A DNA stretch of 64,000 nucleotides from Aquamicrobium sp. GTDB taxonomy: Bacteria > Pseudomonadota > Alphaproteobacteria > Rhizobiales > Rhizobiaceae. The DNA lies in NCBI RefSeq assembly GCF_023954335.1, contig NZ_JAMLIE010000003.1, positions 124,001-188,000 of the forward strand. Direction: 5' to 3'. This document shows, in pieces, positions 1-8,928 of this stretch (position 1 is its first letter; each line of letters begins with the position of its first letter). A program made the position numbers and the translations under genes. The notes beneath the pieces are model-generated. The model had not been told where the DNA came from. It saw only the letters and a program-made list of their open reading frames with translations, and searched no databases.

Positions 1-2472
1 AACCTCGGCGGGGATCCGGGGCGCGGCCACGCGCGAGGAGGCGCTGGCGTGGATCCTGCGGGGATCGGGCCTCGTCTATTCGTTCAGCAGCGCCACCAGC
101 GTCGTGATCGCCGACCCCGTCTCGGCAGCGCATGCGCCGGTCGATGCCAATGGCGCGCTGGTGCTGAACACCATCGACGTGACGGCGGGCGGCAGGAGCG
201 CCGGCTGGGACGGAAGCGCCGAGTCGGTCTATTCGACGCCCGATTCCGTCTCCCATATCGCGCAGGAGACCATCGAGCGCTTCCGCGGCCAGAACGCCGG
301 CGACATGTTCCGCGGCACGCCGGGCGTGCTTTCCGGTGAGAACCGCAACAGCGGCGCGGTCGACGTCAACATCCGCGGCTTGCAGGGCATGAACCGCGTG
401 CCGGTGACGGTCGACGGCGCGATGAACCAGACCTCGGTCTATCGCGGCTATCAGGGCATGAGCGGGCGCAGCTATGTCGATCCCGACTTCATCGGCGGCG
501 TCAGCATCGAGAAGGGGCCGACGAACGGCCCGGGCTGAGCGGCATCGGCGGCTCGGTCGCCATGCGCACCTTGAATGCCGGCGACATCGTCCAGGACGGC
601 AGGCAGTTCGGCGTCCGCGTCAAGGGCGAGCTCCTGAGCAACACGACCGATCCGGAGATCGGGAAGATCGGCGGCTGGACCGGGAGCTGGAGCCGCGGCT
701 ATACGCCCCTCGGCGGAGAGGTGAACCGGCCTTCGCTGCTCGATTTCGGCAGCGGAAGCGGCAGCGTCGTCGCCGGCTTCACCTCGGACCATGTCGATCT
801 GGTCGCCGGCTTCGCGCGTCGCAAGACGGGCAACTACCATGCGGGCGTTCACGGCCCCGTCGCCGAGATCGTCAACATCGGCCCCTGGACCAATCCGTCC
901 AACGGCCGGGTCTATCCCAATCGCTACGAGAACATGGGCCTGTCGCTCTATCGCGGCGGCGAGGAGGTGTTCAACACCTCGCAGGACGTGACCTCGGCCA
1001 TGCTGAAGGGCACCTTCCGTTTCCTCGACGATCACGCGCTCGAGCTCGGCGTCATGACCTACAGCAACGATCATGGCGAGATCACGCCGTGGAACTACAC
1101 CACCAACGCGCCGGAGCGGATCACCCAGGAGGAGCTTTCGAGGACCCGGCTCGACTCCTACACCGCCCGCTACAAGTGGAACCCGGCGGGCAACGATCTC
1201 ATCCATCTCAGATGGAACGCATGGGCGACGAACCTGACCGACCTGCGGCCGAACTGGGAATCCTATCTCCAGCAACAAGGCATCGAGTTCGGATCGAAGA
1301 CCTTCACCTGGGGCACGGACATCTCCAACCTCTCGCTCTTCGACACGGGGATCGGCGACCTCGCCCTCGAATACGGGGCGGGCTACTCCCACGAGGACAG
1401 CAGGCCGAGCGACAGCGACATCCGGGTCGATTATCCGCCGCGCGACGGCAAGCGGGAGGAGTTCAACGTCTTCACCCGCGCGAAGCTGGACATAACCGAC
1501 CAGTGGACCGTGACCGGCGGCCTTCGCTACCAGTATTTCAGGACCGAGGACCGCTACCGGCGGGTGCTCCGCAACATCGTAGACATCCTGCCCGACGGCA
1601 GCGTCAACCTCACCCCGGTCTATGGCGAGCCCTCGCCGCCGAGAAGCGGCGACGGCTTCTCGCCGTCGCTCGGCCTCGCCTACACGCCGTGGGACGGAAT
1701 CCAGGTCTTCGCCAACTACAAGCAGGGCCTGCGGCTTCCCTCGCTCCTCGAGTCGACGCGGGCGATGGGCTACGGCTTCCTTCCCGAGGTGGGGCCGGAA
1801 CGGGCGCACAATCGCGAGATCGGGCTCAACATCGACCGGGCCGGCGTCTTCGGCGGCGGCGACCGCCTTGCGGTGAAGCTCGCCTACTTCAACAACCGGG
1901 TCGACGACTACCTTGCCCGCCGCTCGTCCGACGAGGCCGATCCCGAGAAGCCCGGCTACCGGCTCGGCCTGATCATCGACAACATCGAAGCCGCGAAATT
2001 CTCCGGCTTCGAGGCGAGCGCGCAATACACGATAGGCGGGACGACCATCGGCCTTTCGGGCAGCTATTTCCAGAACGTCGAATTCTGCACGCGCGCCGAG
2101 GGCTGCATGGCCAAGACCCTGTCGGGTGACTTCGCCAACAACCAGATCCCGCCGAAATACATGATCAGCCTCGACGTCAGCCAGAAGCTGTTCGACGACG
2201 CCCTGACCCTCGGCGGCCGCGTGACGCATTACGGCAAGAGGGCGATCGAGGGCTCGGCCGAGCTCTCCGGCGCCATGACCATCATCACGCCGATCGACTG
2301 GAAGCCGTTCACGCTGGTCGACGTCTTCGCGGAATATCGCCTCAACGAGAACCTGACGATGAACCTCGCGGTCGAGAACCTCACCGACCAGTACTACATC
2401 GATCCCCTGAGCCTCGGCATCGTGCCCGCCCCGGGCCGAACGGTCCGGGCGGGCCTGACGGCGAAGTTCTGA
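1..2472 (+). pseudogene. TonB-dependent outer-membrane receptor, 5'-truncated by the window and frameshifted
   Basis: This would be a receptor/transporter for iron chelates or heme. The reading frame is open from base 2 and first gives an STN-like signalling domain (TSAGIRGAATREEALAWI), then a plug domain (VDVNIRGLQGMNRVPV, VSIEKGP), and stops at a TGA at 536-538. The beta-barrel continues without a gap of sense in another frame (LSGIGGSVAMRTLNAGDI from 535 on), so one base appears to be missing near 533-535. The barrel ends with the usual C-terminal aromatic (RAGLTAKF) at 2472. An STN domain implies signalling to an anti-sigma/ECF sigma pair upstream, outside the window. The plug wording resembles HasR/heme receptors, but the ligand is inferred. 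A sequencing error at the G/C run is the main alternative to a true pseudogene. Confidence 0.85.
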
Positions 2473-2488
2473 GGGCGCGCCCGGAAGG

Positions 2489-3241
2489 TTATTCCTCGCC
2501 GGCGACCAGCGCGGCCATCAGGTCGGGCTTGGGCATCACCGGCGGGGAATAGGCTCGGGCGCTGTGCGTCAGGCCGAGCGCGAGCATGCTCTCGATCAGC
2601 TTGTAGCTGAGCGGGCCCGGATTGATCACCGGAACGGGCAGCCGCTCCGCCAGATAGGCATGGGCCTCGTGCATTGTCGTCGAGCCGAGGCAGATCACCT
2701 CCGCGCCGTCTTCCTCGACGCATCGGCGCGCCGTCTCGAGCATCAGCGGGAAGGCCTTGTCCTCCTTCCCCGACAAAAGCGAGTGGAAGTCCGGTGGGAT
2801 GTCGAACGAGCGCACCGAGGCGCATTGCCGCTCCAGGCCAAGCTCGCGCAGCACCTTGCGGTAGCGAAGATTGGCCGGCTGCCATTGCGTCAGCACGGAA
2901 AAGGTCGAGCCGAGCGAGAGCGCGTAGAGCATCGACGTCCGCCCCGGCCCGAGCACGGGGATGGTGAGGATGGAGCGCAGGGCAGCGACGCCGGAATCGC
3001 TCATCGTGTCGACGCAGACGGCATCGAACCCTTCCTGCTGCGCGCTCTGGCCGGCCGCGCACACGCCGAGGTCCATGAGGATCCAGTCGTGCTGGCTCAT
3101 GAACGATTCCGAGCTGACGCGAACGGGCCGGAAAGTGATTTCCGTGCCGGCGTCCAGCTTGACGACATCGCGCTGGCGCGAGCGGCGGGCGATGTCGTCC
3201 TCGCTCATCGGGAACGGAACGATCGTCAGTATCTTCGTCAT
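2489..3241 (-). CDS. Asp/Glu/hydantoin racemase-fold protein, last gene of the catabolic operon
   Basis: This 250-residue cytosolic protein belongs to the superfamily of Asp/Glu racemases, hydantoin racemases, maleate isomerases and arylmalonate decarboxylases. The two lobes are recognisable (FDAVCVDTMSDSG near 72-84 and VICLGSTTM near 182-190). Aligned by eye to the two-cysteine motifs of the family (C..D.G and LGC.GM), the catalytic positions are Thr79 and Ser187. Other Cys residues lie three positions earlier (Cys76, Cys184). It is therefore probably not a classical two-base racemase. Its start ATG overlaps the stop of its paralogue by 4 bp (ATGA). It is the last of 13 co-directional genes that begin at 14470. 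The context suggests a maleate-isomerase-like or decarboxylase-like role, which is inference. Confidence 0.8.
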   Translation of the reverse strand: MTKILTIVPFPMSEDDIARRSRQRDVVKLDAGTEITFRPVRVSSESFMSQHDWILMDLGVCAAGQSAQQEGFDAVCVDTMSDSGVAALRSILTIPVLGPGRTSMLYALSLGSTFSVLTQWQPANLRYRKVLRELGLERQCASVRSFDIPPDFHSLLSGKEDKAFPLMLETARRCVEEDGAEVICLGSTTMHEAHAYLAERLPVPVINPGPLSYKLIESMLALGLTHSARAYSPPVMPKPDLMAALVAGEE

Positions 3242-4011
3242 GTCGCGCTCCCTGCGAATGCAGCGCCCCGGTCGCCGATCCGGCGCAGGAGCTCGGTCTT
3301 CGGCGACAGCGGCGCCGGATAGGCCGCCTTGCTGTGGCTGAGGCCGAGGCTCAGCGCGATGTCGACCATGCGGTAGGTCAGCGGGCCGGGATTGATCACC
3401 GGAACGGGCAGCCGCGACGACAGGTAGGCGTGCGACTGATGCATGGTGGTGGAGCCGAGGATGATGACGTCGGCGCCGTCCTCGTTCACGCATTTCAGCG
3501 CCGTTTCCTCCAGAAGCGGAAAGATGTCGTCCTCCTTGCCCTGGAGCAGCGCCTGGTTGTCGGGGCGCACGCCGATGGAGCGGATCGAGGCGCACCGCGC
3601 CTCGATGCCGAGATCGGCGATCGTCTTCTTGTAAAGGATGCTCCAGCGGTCCCACATCGCCAGAAGCGAGAATTTCTCGCCCAGCATCAGCGCCGTCAGC
3701 ATCGCGTGGCGGCCCGGCCCGATCACCGGGATATCGAGGATCGAGCGCAGGAGATTGACCCCGGAATCGCTCATCGAATCGACGCAGATCGCGTCGAAGC
3801 CCTCGTCCTGCGCCCTCAGGCCGACATCGGCGATGGAGAAGTCGGCGAGCGCGAGATCGTGGTAGCTGACATAGTTCGACGGCGCGAAACGGGTGGCGCG
3901 AAAGTCGAACGCGATGTCGGGCCGGCTTTTCAGCGCGTTCATCTGCTGCTTGCGCTGGAGGAGGTTCTCCTCGCTCATCGGAAACGGCACGATCACCAGA
4001 ACTCTTTTCAT
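3238..4011 (-). CDS. Asp/Glu/hydantoin racemase-fold protein, tandem paralogue
   Basis: This 257-residue protein is a clear paralogue of the next gene downstream: both start with a V-PFPMSE segment and share SDSG, IPV-GPGR, LGSTTM and PVPVINPGPL motifs. The positions of the two family cysteines are Ser79 and Ser187. Unlike its partner, it has Ile rather than Cys at 184. The duplication with different residues around the second site suggests either a heteromeric enzyme or two related substrates. It starts with ATG and lies 14 bp downstream of the flavoprotein gene in the same operon. The superfamily assignment is secure. The reaction is unknown, with isomerase, decarboxylase or racemase all possible. 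Confidence 0.8.
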   Translation of the reverse strand: MKRVLVIVPFPMSEENLLQRKQQMNALKSRPDIAFDFRATRFAPSNYVSYHDLALADFSIADVGLRAQDEGFDAICVDSMSDSGVNLLRSILDIPVIGPGRHAMLTALMLGEKFSLLAMWDRWSILYKKTIADLGIEARCASIRSIGVRPDNQALLQGKEDDIFPLLEETALKCVNEDGADVIILGSTTMHQSHAYLSSRLPVPVINPGPLTYRMVDIALSLGLSHSKAAYPAPLSPKTELLRRIGDRGAAFAGSAT

Positions 4012-4025
4012 CGGTCCCTCCCGCC

Positions 4026-5423
4026 TCAGGCCGCGGCGCCGGCGAGGCCGGCGGCGGCAAGGCCGGCCAGCCGGCCGAAGACCACGGCGGTGACCAGCCC
4101 GTTGCCGGCGAGATACCAGGAGCTCGGCCCGGATATGCCGCGCGCCGCGCCGCCGCCTGCGAAGAGGTTGGGCAGCGGCGAGCCGTCCGCCCGCAGGACC
4201 CGCGCATCCGTGTCGATGACGAGGCCGCCCTGCGTGTGGAACAGACCGCCGGTGACGCGCGCGGCCTTGTAGGGCGGGGCGAGCTTCGGATGCGTGGTGA
4301 AGTCGCGTCCGAGCGGGTCCTGCGCCTTGCCGTCGGCGAAGGCCTCGACCTCGGCGATCGTCCGCGCCAGCGCGTCGGCCGGCAGGCCCGTCGCCGCGGC
4401 GAGCTCCTCGACGGAAGCGGCCGTGCGGACCGCGCCGTTCTCCAGCAGGTCGCGATAGTCCTGGAAGGCGAAGGCCGGCTTCTCGCTGCGCTCGTCATAG
4501 ATGTTCCAGGCGATGCCGCCCGGCTGGCCGACCACTTCGACGGCCTGCTCCGAATAGCCCTTGAGCTCGTTCGAGAAGCGCTTGCCCTCGACATTCACCT
4601 GAAAGCCGCCCTCGGTGATGACCGCCCAGGTCAGCAGGACGCCGTGCGGCTCGGCGACCGAGGCGTGGCCCTGATAGGCATTCATGTCGGCGATGCCGGC
4701 GCCGAGCGCGCGGCCCCAGACGATCGCGTCGCCCTTGTTGCCGACATGGCCGAAGAAGCCGGCGGTCCGCATCTCCGGAATGTACTCGCCGACCAGCTCG
4801 GGATTGCCGCCGAAGCCGTTGCAGGCAAGGATGACGGCGTCGCAGCCGACGGTCTCCAGCGTTCCGTCCGGACGCCGGAAGGCGACCGCGACGATGCGGC
4901 CCGCGTCGTCGGCATAGAGCGTCTCGGCGGTCGCCGAGGTGATGATGTCGACGCCGGCGGCGTTGACGGCATTGACCAGCGCCGTCTCCAGCTCGACACC
5001 CGTCTGGTTCGGCGGCCCGTGCAGGCGATGGCGCGAATGGCCGGGCAGCAGGAAATCCGTGACGAGATGCATCTGGACGCCGCTGGCGGCAAGCCACTCG
5101 ACGGTCGGGCCGGACTGCTCGGCGACCCTGCGGGCCATGACCGGGTCGGTCTTGCCCTTGGCCTTTTTCATGATGTCCTCAAAGAACGTCTCGACGTCGT
5201 CCTCGACGTTCTTCTCGGCCTGGAACGACGTGCCCGCGCCGGGGATGAGGCCGGCCGACAGCGAGGTGCTGCCCGTCGGCGCGTCGTCGCGCTCCAGGAC
5301 CAGCACGGACGCGCCCTCGCCCGCGGCGGCTAGAGCCGCCGAAAGGCCGCAGGCCCCCGCGCCGATGACGATCACCGGCACGCTGTACTCGAACACGGCC
5401 TTGTCGGCGGATTCTATCGGCAT
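4026..5423 (-). CDS. FAD-dependent oxidoreductase, fumarate reductase/succinate dehydrogenase flavoprotein family
   Basis: This 465-residue soluble flavoprotein carries an N-terminal dinucleotide-binding motif (VIVIGAGACGLSAALAAA), an LERD segment and the C-terminal FAD-closing segment (LFAGGGAARGISG). There is no TAT signal or membrane anchor. Family members interconvert succinate-like and fumarate-like acids or desaturate ketosteroids and tricarballylate. I chose the ATG at 5423 because AGGGGA sits 6-7 bases upstream; a TTG six codons earlier overlaps that site. It is the eleventh gene of the minus-strand operon, so a plausible task is to oxidise or reduce a succinate/maleate-type intermediate. 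The substrate cannot be read from the sequence. Confidence 0.8.
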   Translation of the reverse strand: MPIESADKAVFEYSVPVIVIGAGACGLSAALAAAGEGASVLVLERDDAPTGSTSLSAGLIPGAGTSFQAEKNVEDDVETFFEDIMKKAKGKTDPVMARRVAEQSGPTVEWLAASGVQMHLVTDFLLPGHSRHRLHGPPNQTGVELETALVNAVNAAGVDIITSATAETLYADDAGRIVAVAFRRPDGTLETVGCDAVILACNGFGGNPELVGEYIPEMRTAGFFGHVGNKGDAIVWGRALGAGIADMNAYQGHASVAEPHGVLLTWAVITEGGFQVNVEGKRFSNELKGYSEQAVEVVGQPGGIAWNIYDERSEKPAFAFQDYRDLLENGAVRTAASVEELAAATGLPADALARTIAEVEAFADGKAQDPLGRDFTTHPKLAPPYKAARVTGGLFHTQGGLVIDTDARVLRADGSPLPNLFAGGGAARGISGPSSWYLAGNGLVTAVVFGRLAGLAAAGLAGAAA

Positions 5424-5456
5424 GTCATTCCCCTGCTGCAAACTGTGTCCTGGGAA

Positions 5457-5481
5457 GGGAGCGCCGCGGCGCGGCGCTCCC
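5457..5481 (-). other. Intercistronic GC-rich hairpin 3' of the solute-binding-protein gene
   Basis: A perfect 11-bp stem (gggagcgccgc / gcggcgctccc) with a 3-base loop lies between the binding-protein stop at 5496 and the flavoprotein start at 5423. There is no T-run, so it is not a standard terminator. Such hairpins after binding-protein genes often stabilise the upstream transcript and allow its over-expression. This role is inferred from position. Confidence 0.6.
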
Positions 5482-5495
5482 AGGGGTGCTTCGCC

Positions 5496-6491
5496 CTACT
5501 TGCGCGCGGCGAGGGCCTCTTTGGCGAACTCCGGCTTGACGATCTTGTCGAGGACCGGGCCGAGCGGCACCGGCGACTGGATCGCGCCCTGCTTGTCGAA
5601 GATCTCGTAGGCGCTCTTGAAGGCTTCGGCGTCCGGAACGACCATCTCGCCGTCGAAATGGCCGGTATACTTGTTCTCGATCATGAACTTGATCGTCTCG
5701 GGCGTGTAGCCGGTCGCCTCGGCGAGCACGCCGTAGACGTCGTCGGGGTTCTCGTCGAGCGCACGACGGGCCTCGAGCAGGGCGTCGATTAGCGCGATCA
5801 CCGTCTCGCGGTTGTTCTCGGCGAATTCGGGCCGCACGACCCAGCCCGAACCGATCCAGTGACCGCCCTTGATCTTCATGACGTCGTCGGCGGTGAACAG
5901 GCTGCGCGCCTCGCCGGTGCGCACCGGCTCGGTGGTGAAGGGCGGCCAGGCCAGCGCGGCGTCGATCTCGTCGCGCGCGAACAACGCGTTCATGTCCGAG
6001 GCGTTGACGCGGATGAGGTCCATGTCGGACTCGCTGACGCCGGAATTCTCCAGATAGACGAGGAACTGCGAGTAGATCTGCGAGGCCTTGCCCGGGAAGG
6101 CGATCTTCTTGCCCTTGAGGTCGGCGGGGCCCTTGATGTCGCTGTTGGCCTTGACGATGCCGCCCGACGCGTTGGTCAGCTCGTCATAGATGTACCAGAG
6201 GTTGTCGTCCTTGCCGATGACGTTGAAAAGCGGAGTGGTGCCGACGAGCGCGGCATCGGTCGACCCGGCGGCAAGCGATTCGAAGATCGGCGGCGAGAAC
6301 GGGAACTCGGCCCATTCGGGCTTGATGCCGCGCTTCTCGAGCAGATTGCGCGCCTTGACGTAGTAGCCGAGGATCGGCGCCGGCTGAAGCGCGAGGCGGA
6401 TCGTCTTGTCCTGCGCGAAGGCGGCGGTGGAGCCCAGCGCCGCGGCGCATGCGACCGCGGCGGCGAGAACGGTGTTGATGACGGATTTCAT
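5496..6491 (-). CDS. ABC transporter periplasmic substrate-binding protein, SsuA/TauA/NMT1 type
   Basis: This 331-residue protein has a Sec signal peptide (MKSVINTVLAAAVACAAALG, cleavage after AFA or AFAQ). The mature part is typical of binding proteins for nitrate, sulfonates, taurine or pyrimidine precursors (IRLALQP, FPFSPPIFESLAAGSTDAAL, KIAFPGKAS). It delivers substrate to the two permeases and ATPase encoded just upstream in the operon. The ligand is not recognisable. From the downstream enzymes I expect a small cyclic amide/imide or carboxylate. The ATG at 6491 begins exactly at the signal peptide. A strong hairpin follows its stop. Confidence 0.85.
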   Translation of the reverse strand: MKSVINTVLAAAVACAAALGSTAAFAQDKTIRLALQPAPILGYYVKARNLLEKRGIKPEWAEFPFSPPIFESLAAGSTDAALVGTTPLFNVIGKDDNLWYIYDELTNASGGIVKANSDIKGPADLKGKKIAFPGKASQIYSQFLVYLENSGVSESDMDLIRVNASDMNALFARDEIDAALAWPPFTTEPVRTGEARSLFTADDVMKIKGGHWIGSGWVVRPEFAENNRETVIALIDALLEARRALDENPDDVYGVLAEATGYTPETIKFMIENKYTGHFDGEMVVPDAEAFKSAYEIFDKQGAIQSPVPLGPVLDKIVKPEFAKEALAARK

Positions 6492-6526
6492 GAATTCTAC
6501 TCCTCTCTGGTGGTGATGGGCGATGG

Positions 6527-7324
6527 TCAGGCCGCGTTGCGGCGGCTTGCTTCTTCTGTCGCGCGCAGCACTTCCTCCTTCAGCTCGTCGTAGACGGGCT
6601 TCATGAGGGCGCCGAAGGCGGGGGACGTGATGTCGCGCGGGTAGGGAAGATCGACGTCGATGATCTTCTTGATGTGCCCCGGCCGGGCCGACATGATGGC
6701 GATGCGGCTGCCGAGGAAGACCGCTTCCTGGACGGAATGGGTGATGAACAGGACGGTGCGCTTCTGCTCGCGCCAGATCGAGAGCAGCTCGGCCTGGAGC
6801 ATCTCGCGCGTCTGCGCGTCGAGCGCGGCGAAGGGCTCGTCCATCAGGATGATCGACGGCTCGTTGGCGAGGGCGCGGGCGATGCCGACGCGCTGCTTCA
6901 TGCCGCCGGACAGCTCGCGCGGATACGAGTGCTCGAAGCCGCGCAGGCCGACCGAATGCGCCGCGTTCATGGCGATCTCGCGCCTGCGCGCCGCCGGGAT
7001 CCCCTTGATCTCGAGCCCGAACTCGATGTTGGCGAGGACCGTGCGCCACGGGAACAGGGCATAGCTCTGGAACACCATGCCGCGGTCGGCGCCGGGGCCG
7101 CTGACGGGCTTTCCGTCGATCAGCAGCGAGCCGTCCGTGACCGGCTCCAGCCCCGCCACCATCTGCAGGAAGGTGCTCTTGCCGCAGCCGCTCGGGCCGA
7201 CGATGCAGAGGAACTCGCCTTCCTCGATGTCGAGGTTGACGTTGTCGAGCGCGAGGAAGGTCTTGCCCGTGCGGCGAATGACGTAGCGCTTCGAGACGCC
7301 GGATGCGGAAATCTTGGTTGACAT
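6527..7324 (-). CDS. ABC transporter ATP-binding protein, SsuB/TauB/NrtD type
   Basis: This 265-residue ATPase has Walker A GPSGCGKST at 43-51, the Q-loop segment MVFQSYALFPW, signature LSGGMKQRV, Walker B IILMDEP and switch His in FITHSVQEA. The length and the PWRTV segment after the Q-loop fit the nitrate/taurine/sulfonate subfamily. It powers import of the operon's substrate. It lies 20 bp after the second permease gene and 35 bp before the binding-protein gene. Confidence 0.9.
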   Translation of the reverse strand: MSTKISASGVSKRYVIRRTGKTFLALDNVNLDIEEGEFLCIVGPSGCGKSTFLQMVAGLEPVTDGSLLIDGKPVSGPGADRGMVFQSYALFPWRTVLANIEFGLEIKGIPAARRREIAMNAAHSVGLRGFEHSYPRELSGGMKQRVGIARALANEPSIILMDEPFAALDAQTREMLQAELLSIWREQKRTVLFITHSVQEAVFLGSRIAIMSARPGHIKKIIDVDLPYPRDITSPAFGALMKPVYDELKEEVLRATEEASRRNAA

Positions 7325-7344
7325 CGTATCCTCCGAACAATCGG

Positions 7345-8100
7345 TCAGAAGTGGAAGCGGCGTTCGATGAGGCGGAACACCCAGTTGTAGAGCGCGCCGA
7401 TGACGCCGATGACGATCATGCCGACGATGACCACATCGGTTTCCAGCACCTCGCGCGCATCGAGGATGAGGTAGCCGAGGCCGCCGCGCGAGGCGACGAG
7501 CTCGGCCGACAGGAGGGCGATCCAGCACATGGCGAACGCCACGCGCAGCGCTGTGACGAGCTCGAGCAGGATGGCCGGCAGCAGCACCTTGAAGAAGATC
7601 ACGCCCCGCCCGGCCCCCAGCGTGCGGGCGGCCTTGACGTAGTCGGGATCGACGGTCTTGACCGCCTCGATGGTCGGCAGCACCAGGATGAAGAAGCCGG
7701 CATACCAGATCAGGAAGTACTTTCCGGCCTCGCTGGTGCCGAACCACAGCACCACCAGCGGAATCCACGAGAACGGGATCACGAAGCGGAACGACTCGAT
7801 CATCGGCTCGAAAGCGCGGTTGAGGCGCGGCATGCTGCCGAGAAGGATGCCGAGCGGGATCGCAGTGACGATCGCCAGCGCGAAGCCGACATTGACGCGC
7901 ACAAGGCTCGTCCAGGTGTGGCGCGCCAGCGTGCCGTCGGCTATCATCTCGATCATCGAATTGTAGACGGCCGACAGCGACGGCAGGATCACCGGCCGGA
8001 TGCCGCCGGACACGGCCAGCCACCAGGGCAGCACGATCAGGAGCAGGATGCCGGCGAGCGCGAGGAGCGGGGCGCGAAGGCCCTGGGCGAGGTTAGACAT
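7345..8100 (-). CDS. ABC transporter permease, SsuC/TauC type (second of two)
   Basis: This 251-residue inner-membrane permease has about six hydrophobic helices and the EAA loop typical of BPD_transp_1 (AARTLGAGRGVIFFKVLLP). The ATG at 8100 overlaps the upstream permease gene by 8 bp, so the two are translationally coupled. Most SsuABC-type importers use one permease as a homodimer. Here two different permeases probably form a heterodimer. Confidence 0.88.
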   Translation of the reverse strand: MSNLAQGLRAPLLALAGILLLIVLPWWLAVSGGIRPVILPSLSAVYNSMIEMIADGTLARHTWTSLVRVNVGFALAIVTAIPLGILLGSMPRLNRAFEPMIESFRFVIPFSWIPLVVLWFGTSEAGKYFLIWYAGFFILVLPTIEAVKTVDPDYVKAARTLGAGRGVIFFKVLLPAILLELVTALRVAFAMCWIALLSAELVASRGGLGYLILDAREVLETDVVIVGMIVIGVIGALYNWVFRLIERRFHF

Positions 8101-8914
8101 GGAAAAGCCTCCGCTGGAGCGCGACGCTGAGCATGTTCAGCGCGTAGCCGACCACGCCGACGACTATCATGCAGGCGATGACCAGATCCGGACGGAAGCT
8201 CGCCTGCGCGCGCACAGCCAGATAGCCGAGCCCTTCCTGCGTCGCGATCATCTCCGCGATGAGGACGCCGCCCCAGGCGCCGGTCAGCGCCACGCGCATG
8301 CCGAGGAAGATGCCCGGCAGCGCCGCCGGGATCGTCACCTTGCGGAATATCTGTGCCTTCGTCGCGCCGAGGGTGAGCGCGGCGTCGACGAGGTCGCGGC
8401 GCACGCTCATGCCGGCCGACAGCGTGTTCAGAAGGATAACGAACACACACGAGATCATGATGACGAAGATGACGCTGCTGAAGCCGATGCCGAACCAGAG
8501 GATCGCCAGCGGTATCCAGGCGATGGACGAGATCGGGCGCAGGACCTCGACCGGACCCGACAGCACCTCGCGCACGATGCGCGACTGGCTCATCAGCAGA
8601 CCGAGCGAGATGCCGATCGCGCAGGCGAGCGCGAAGCCGGCGAAGGCGCGCGTCAGGCTGGCCGTCACGTGCCAGACGAGGCCGCCATGCACGATCTCGT
8701 TGTAGAGGGTGACCGCGACCGTCAGCGGGGTCGGAAGCAGGTCGCTCCGCGTCGCCGGGTTGGTCGACAGGACATGCCATATGGCGACGAAGAGCGCCGG
8801 CAGGATGAACGGGACGATCAGGTCGCGCAGTCCGCCGTCGCGCTGCCCCCGCGCGCGCAGCCTGTCGGCGAGGCCTGGCCTGCCCTTTCGCTCTATGGTC
8901 ATTTGGTCGGTCAT
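8093..8914 (-). CDS. ABC transporter permease, SsuC/TauC type (first of two)
   Basis: This 273-residue inner-membrane permease has a cytosolic N-terminal stretch of about 30 residues and then six or so helices. The EAA loop reads AALTLGATKAQIFRKVTIPAAL. A GGAGG lies about nine bases before the ATG. It forms the membrane channel with the neighbouring permease and is followed in the operon by the ATPase and the binding protein. Confidence 0.88.
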   Translation of the reverse strand: MTDQMTIERKGRPGLADRLRARGQRDGGLRDLIVPFILPALFVAIWHVLSTNPATRSDLLPTPLTVAVTLYNEIVHGGLVWHVTASLTRAFAGFALACAIGISLGLLMSQSRIVREVLSGPVEVLRPISSIAWIPLAILWFGIGFSSVIFVIMISCVFVILLNTLSAGMSVRRDLVDAALTLGATKAQIFRKVTIPAALPGIFLGMRVALTGAWGGVLIAEMIATQEGLGYLAVRAQASFRPDLVIACMIVVGVVGYALNMLSVALQRRLFHV

Positions 8915-8928
8915 TCGCCTGCCTCCGC

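Noticed and set aside
536..538. TGA in the TonB receptor as another selenocysteine codon
   Set aside because: Reading through it in the same frame gives no receptor sequence. The homologous sequence continues in a different frame, so it is a frameshift.
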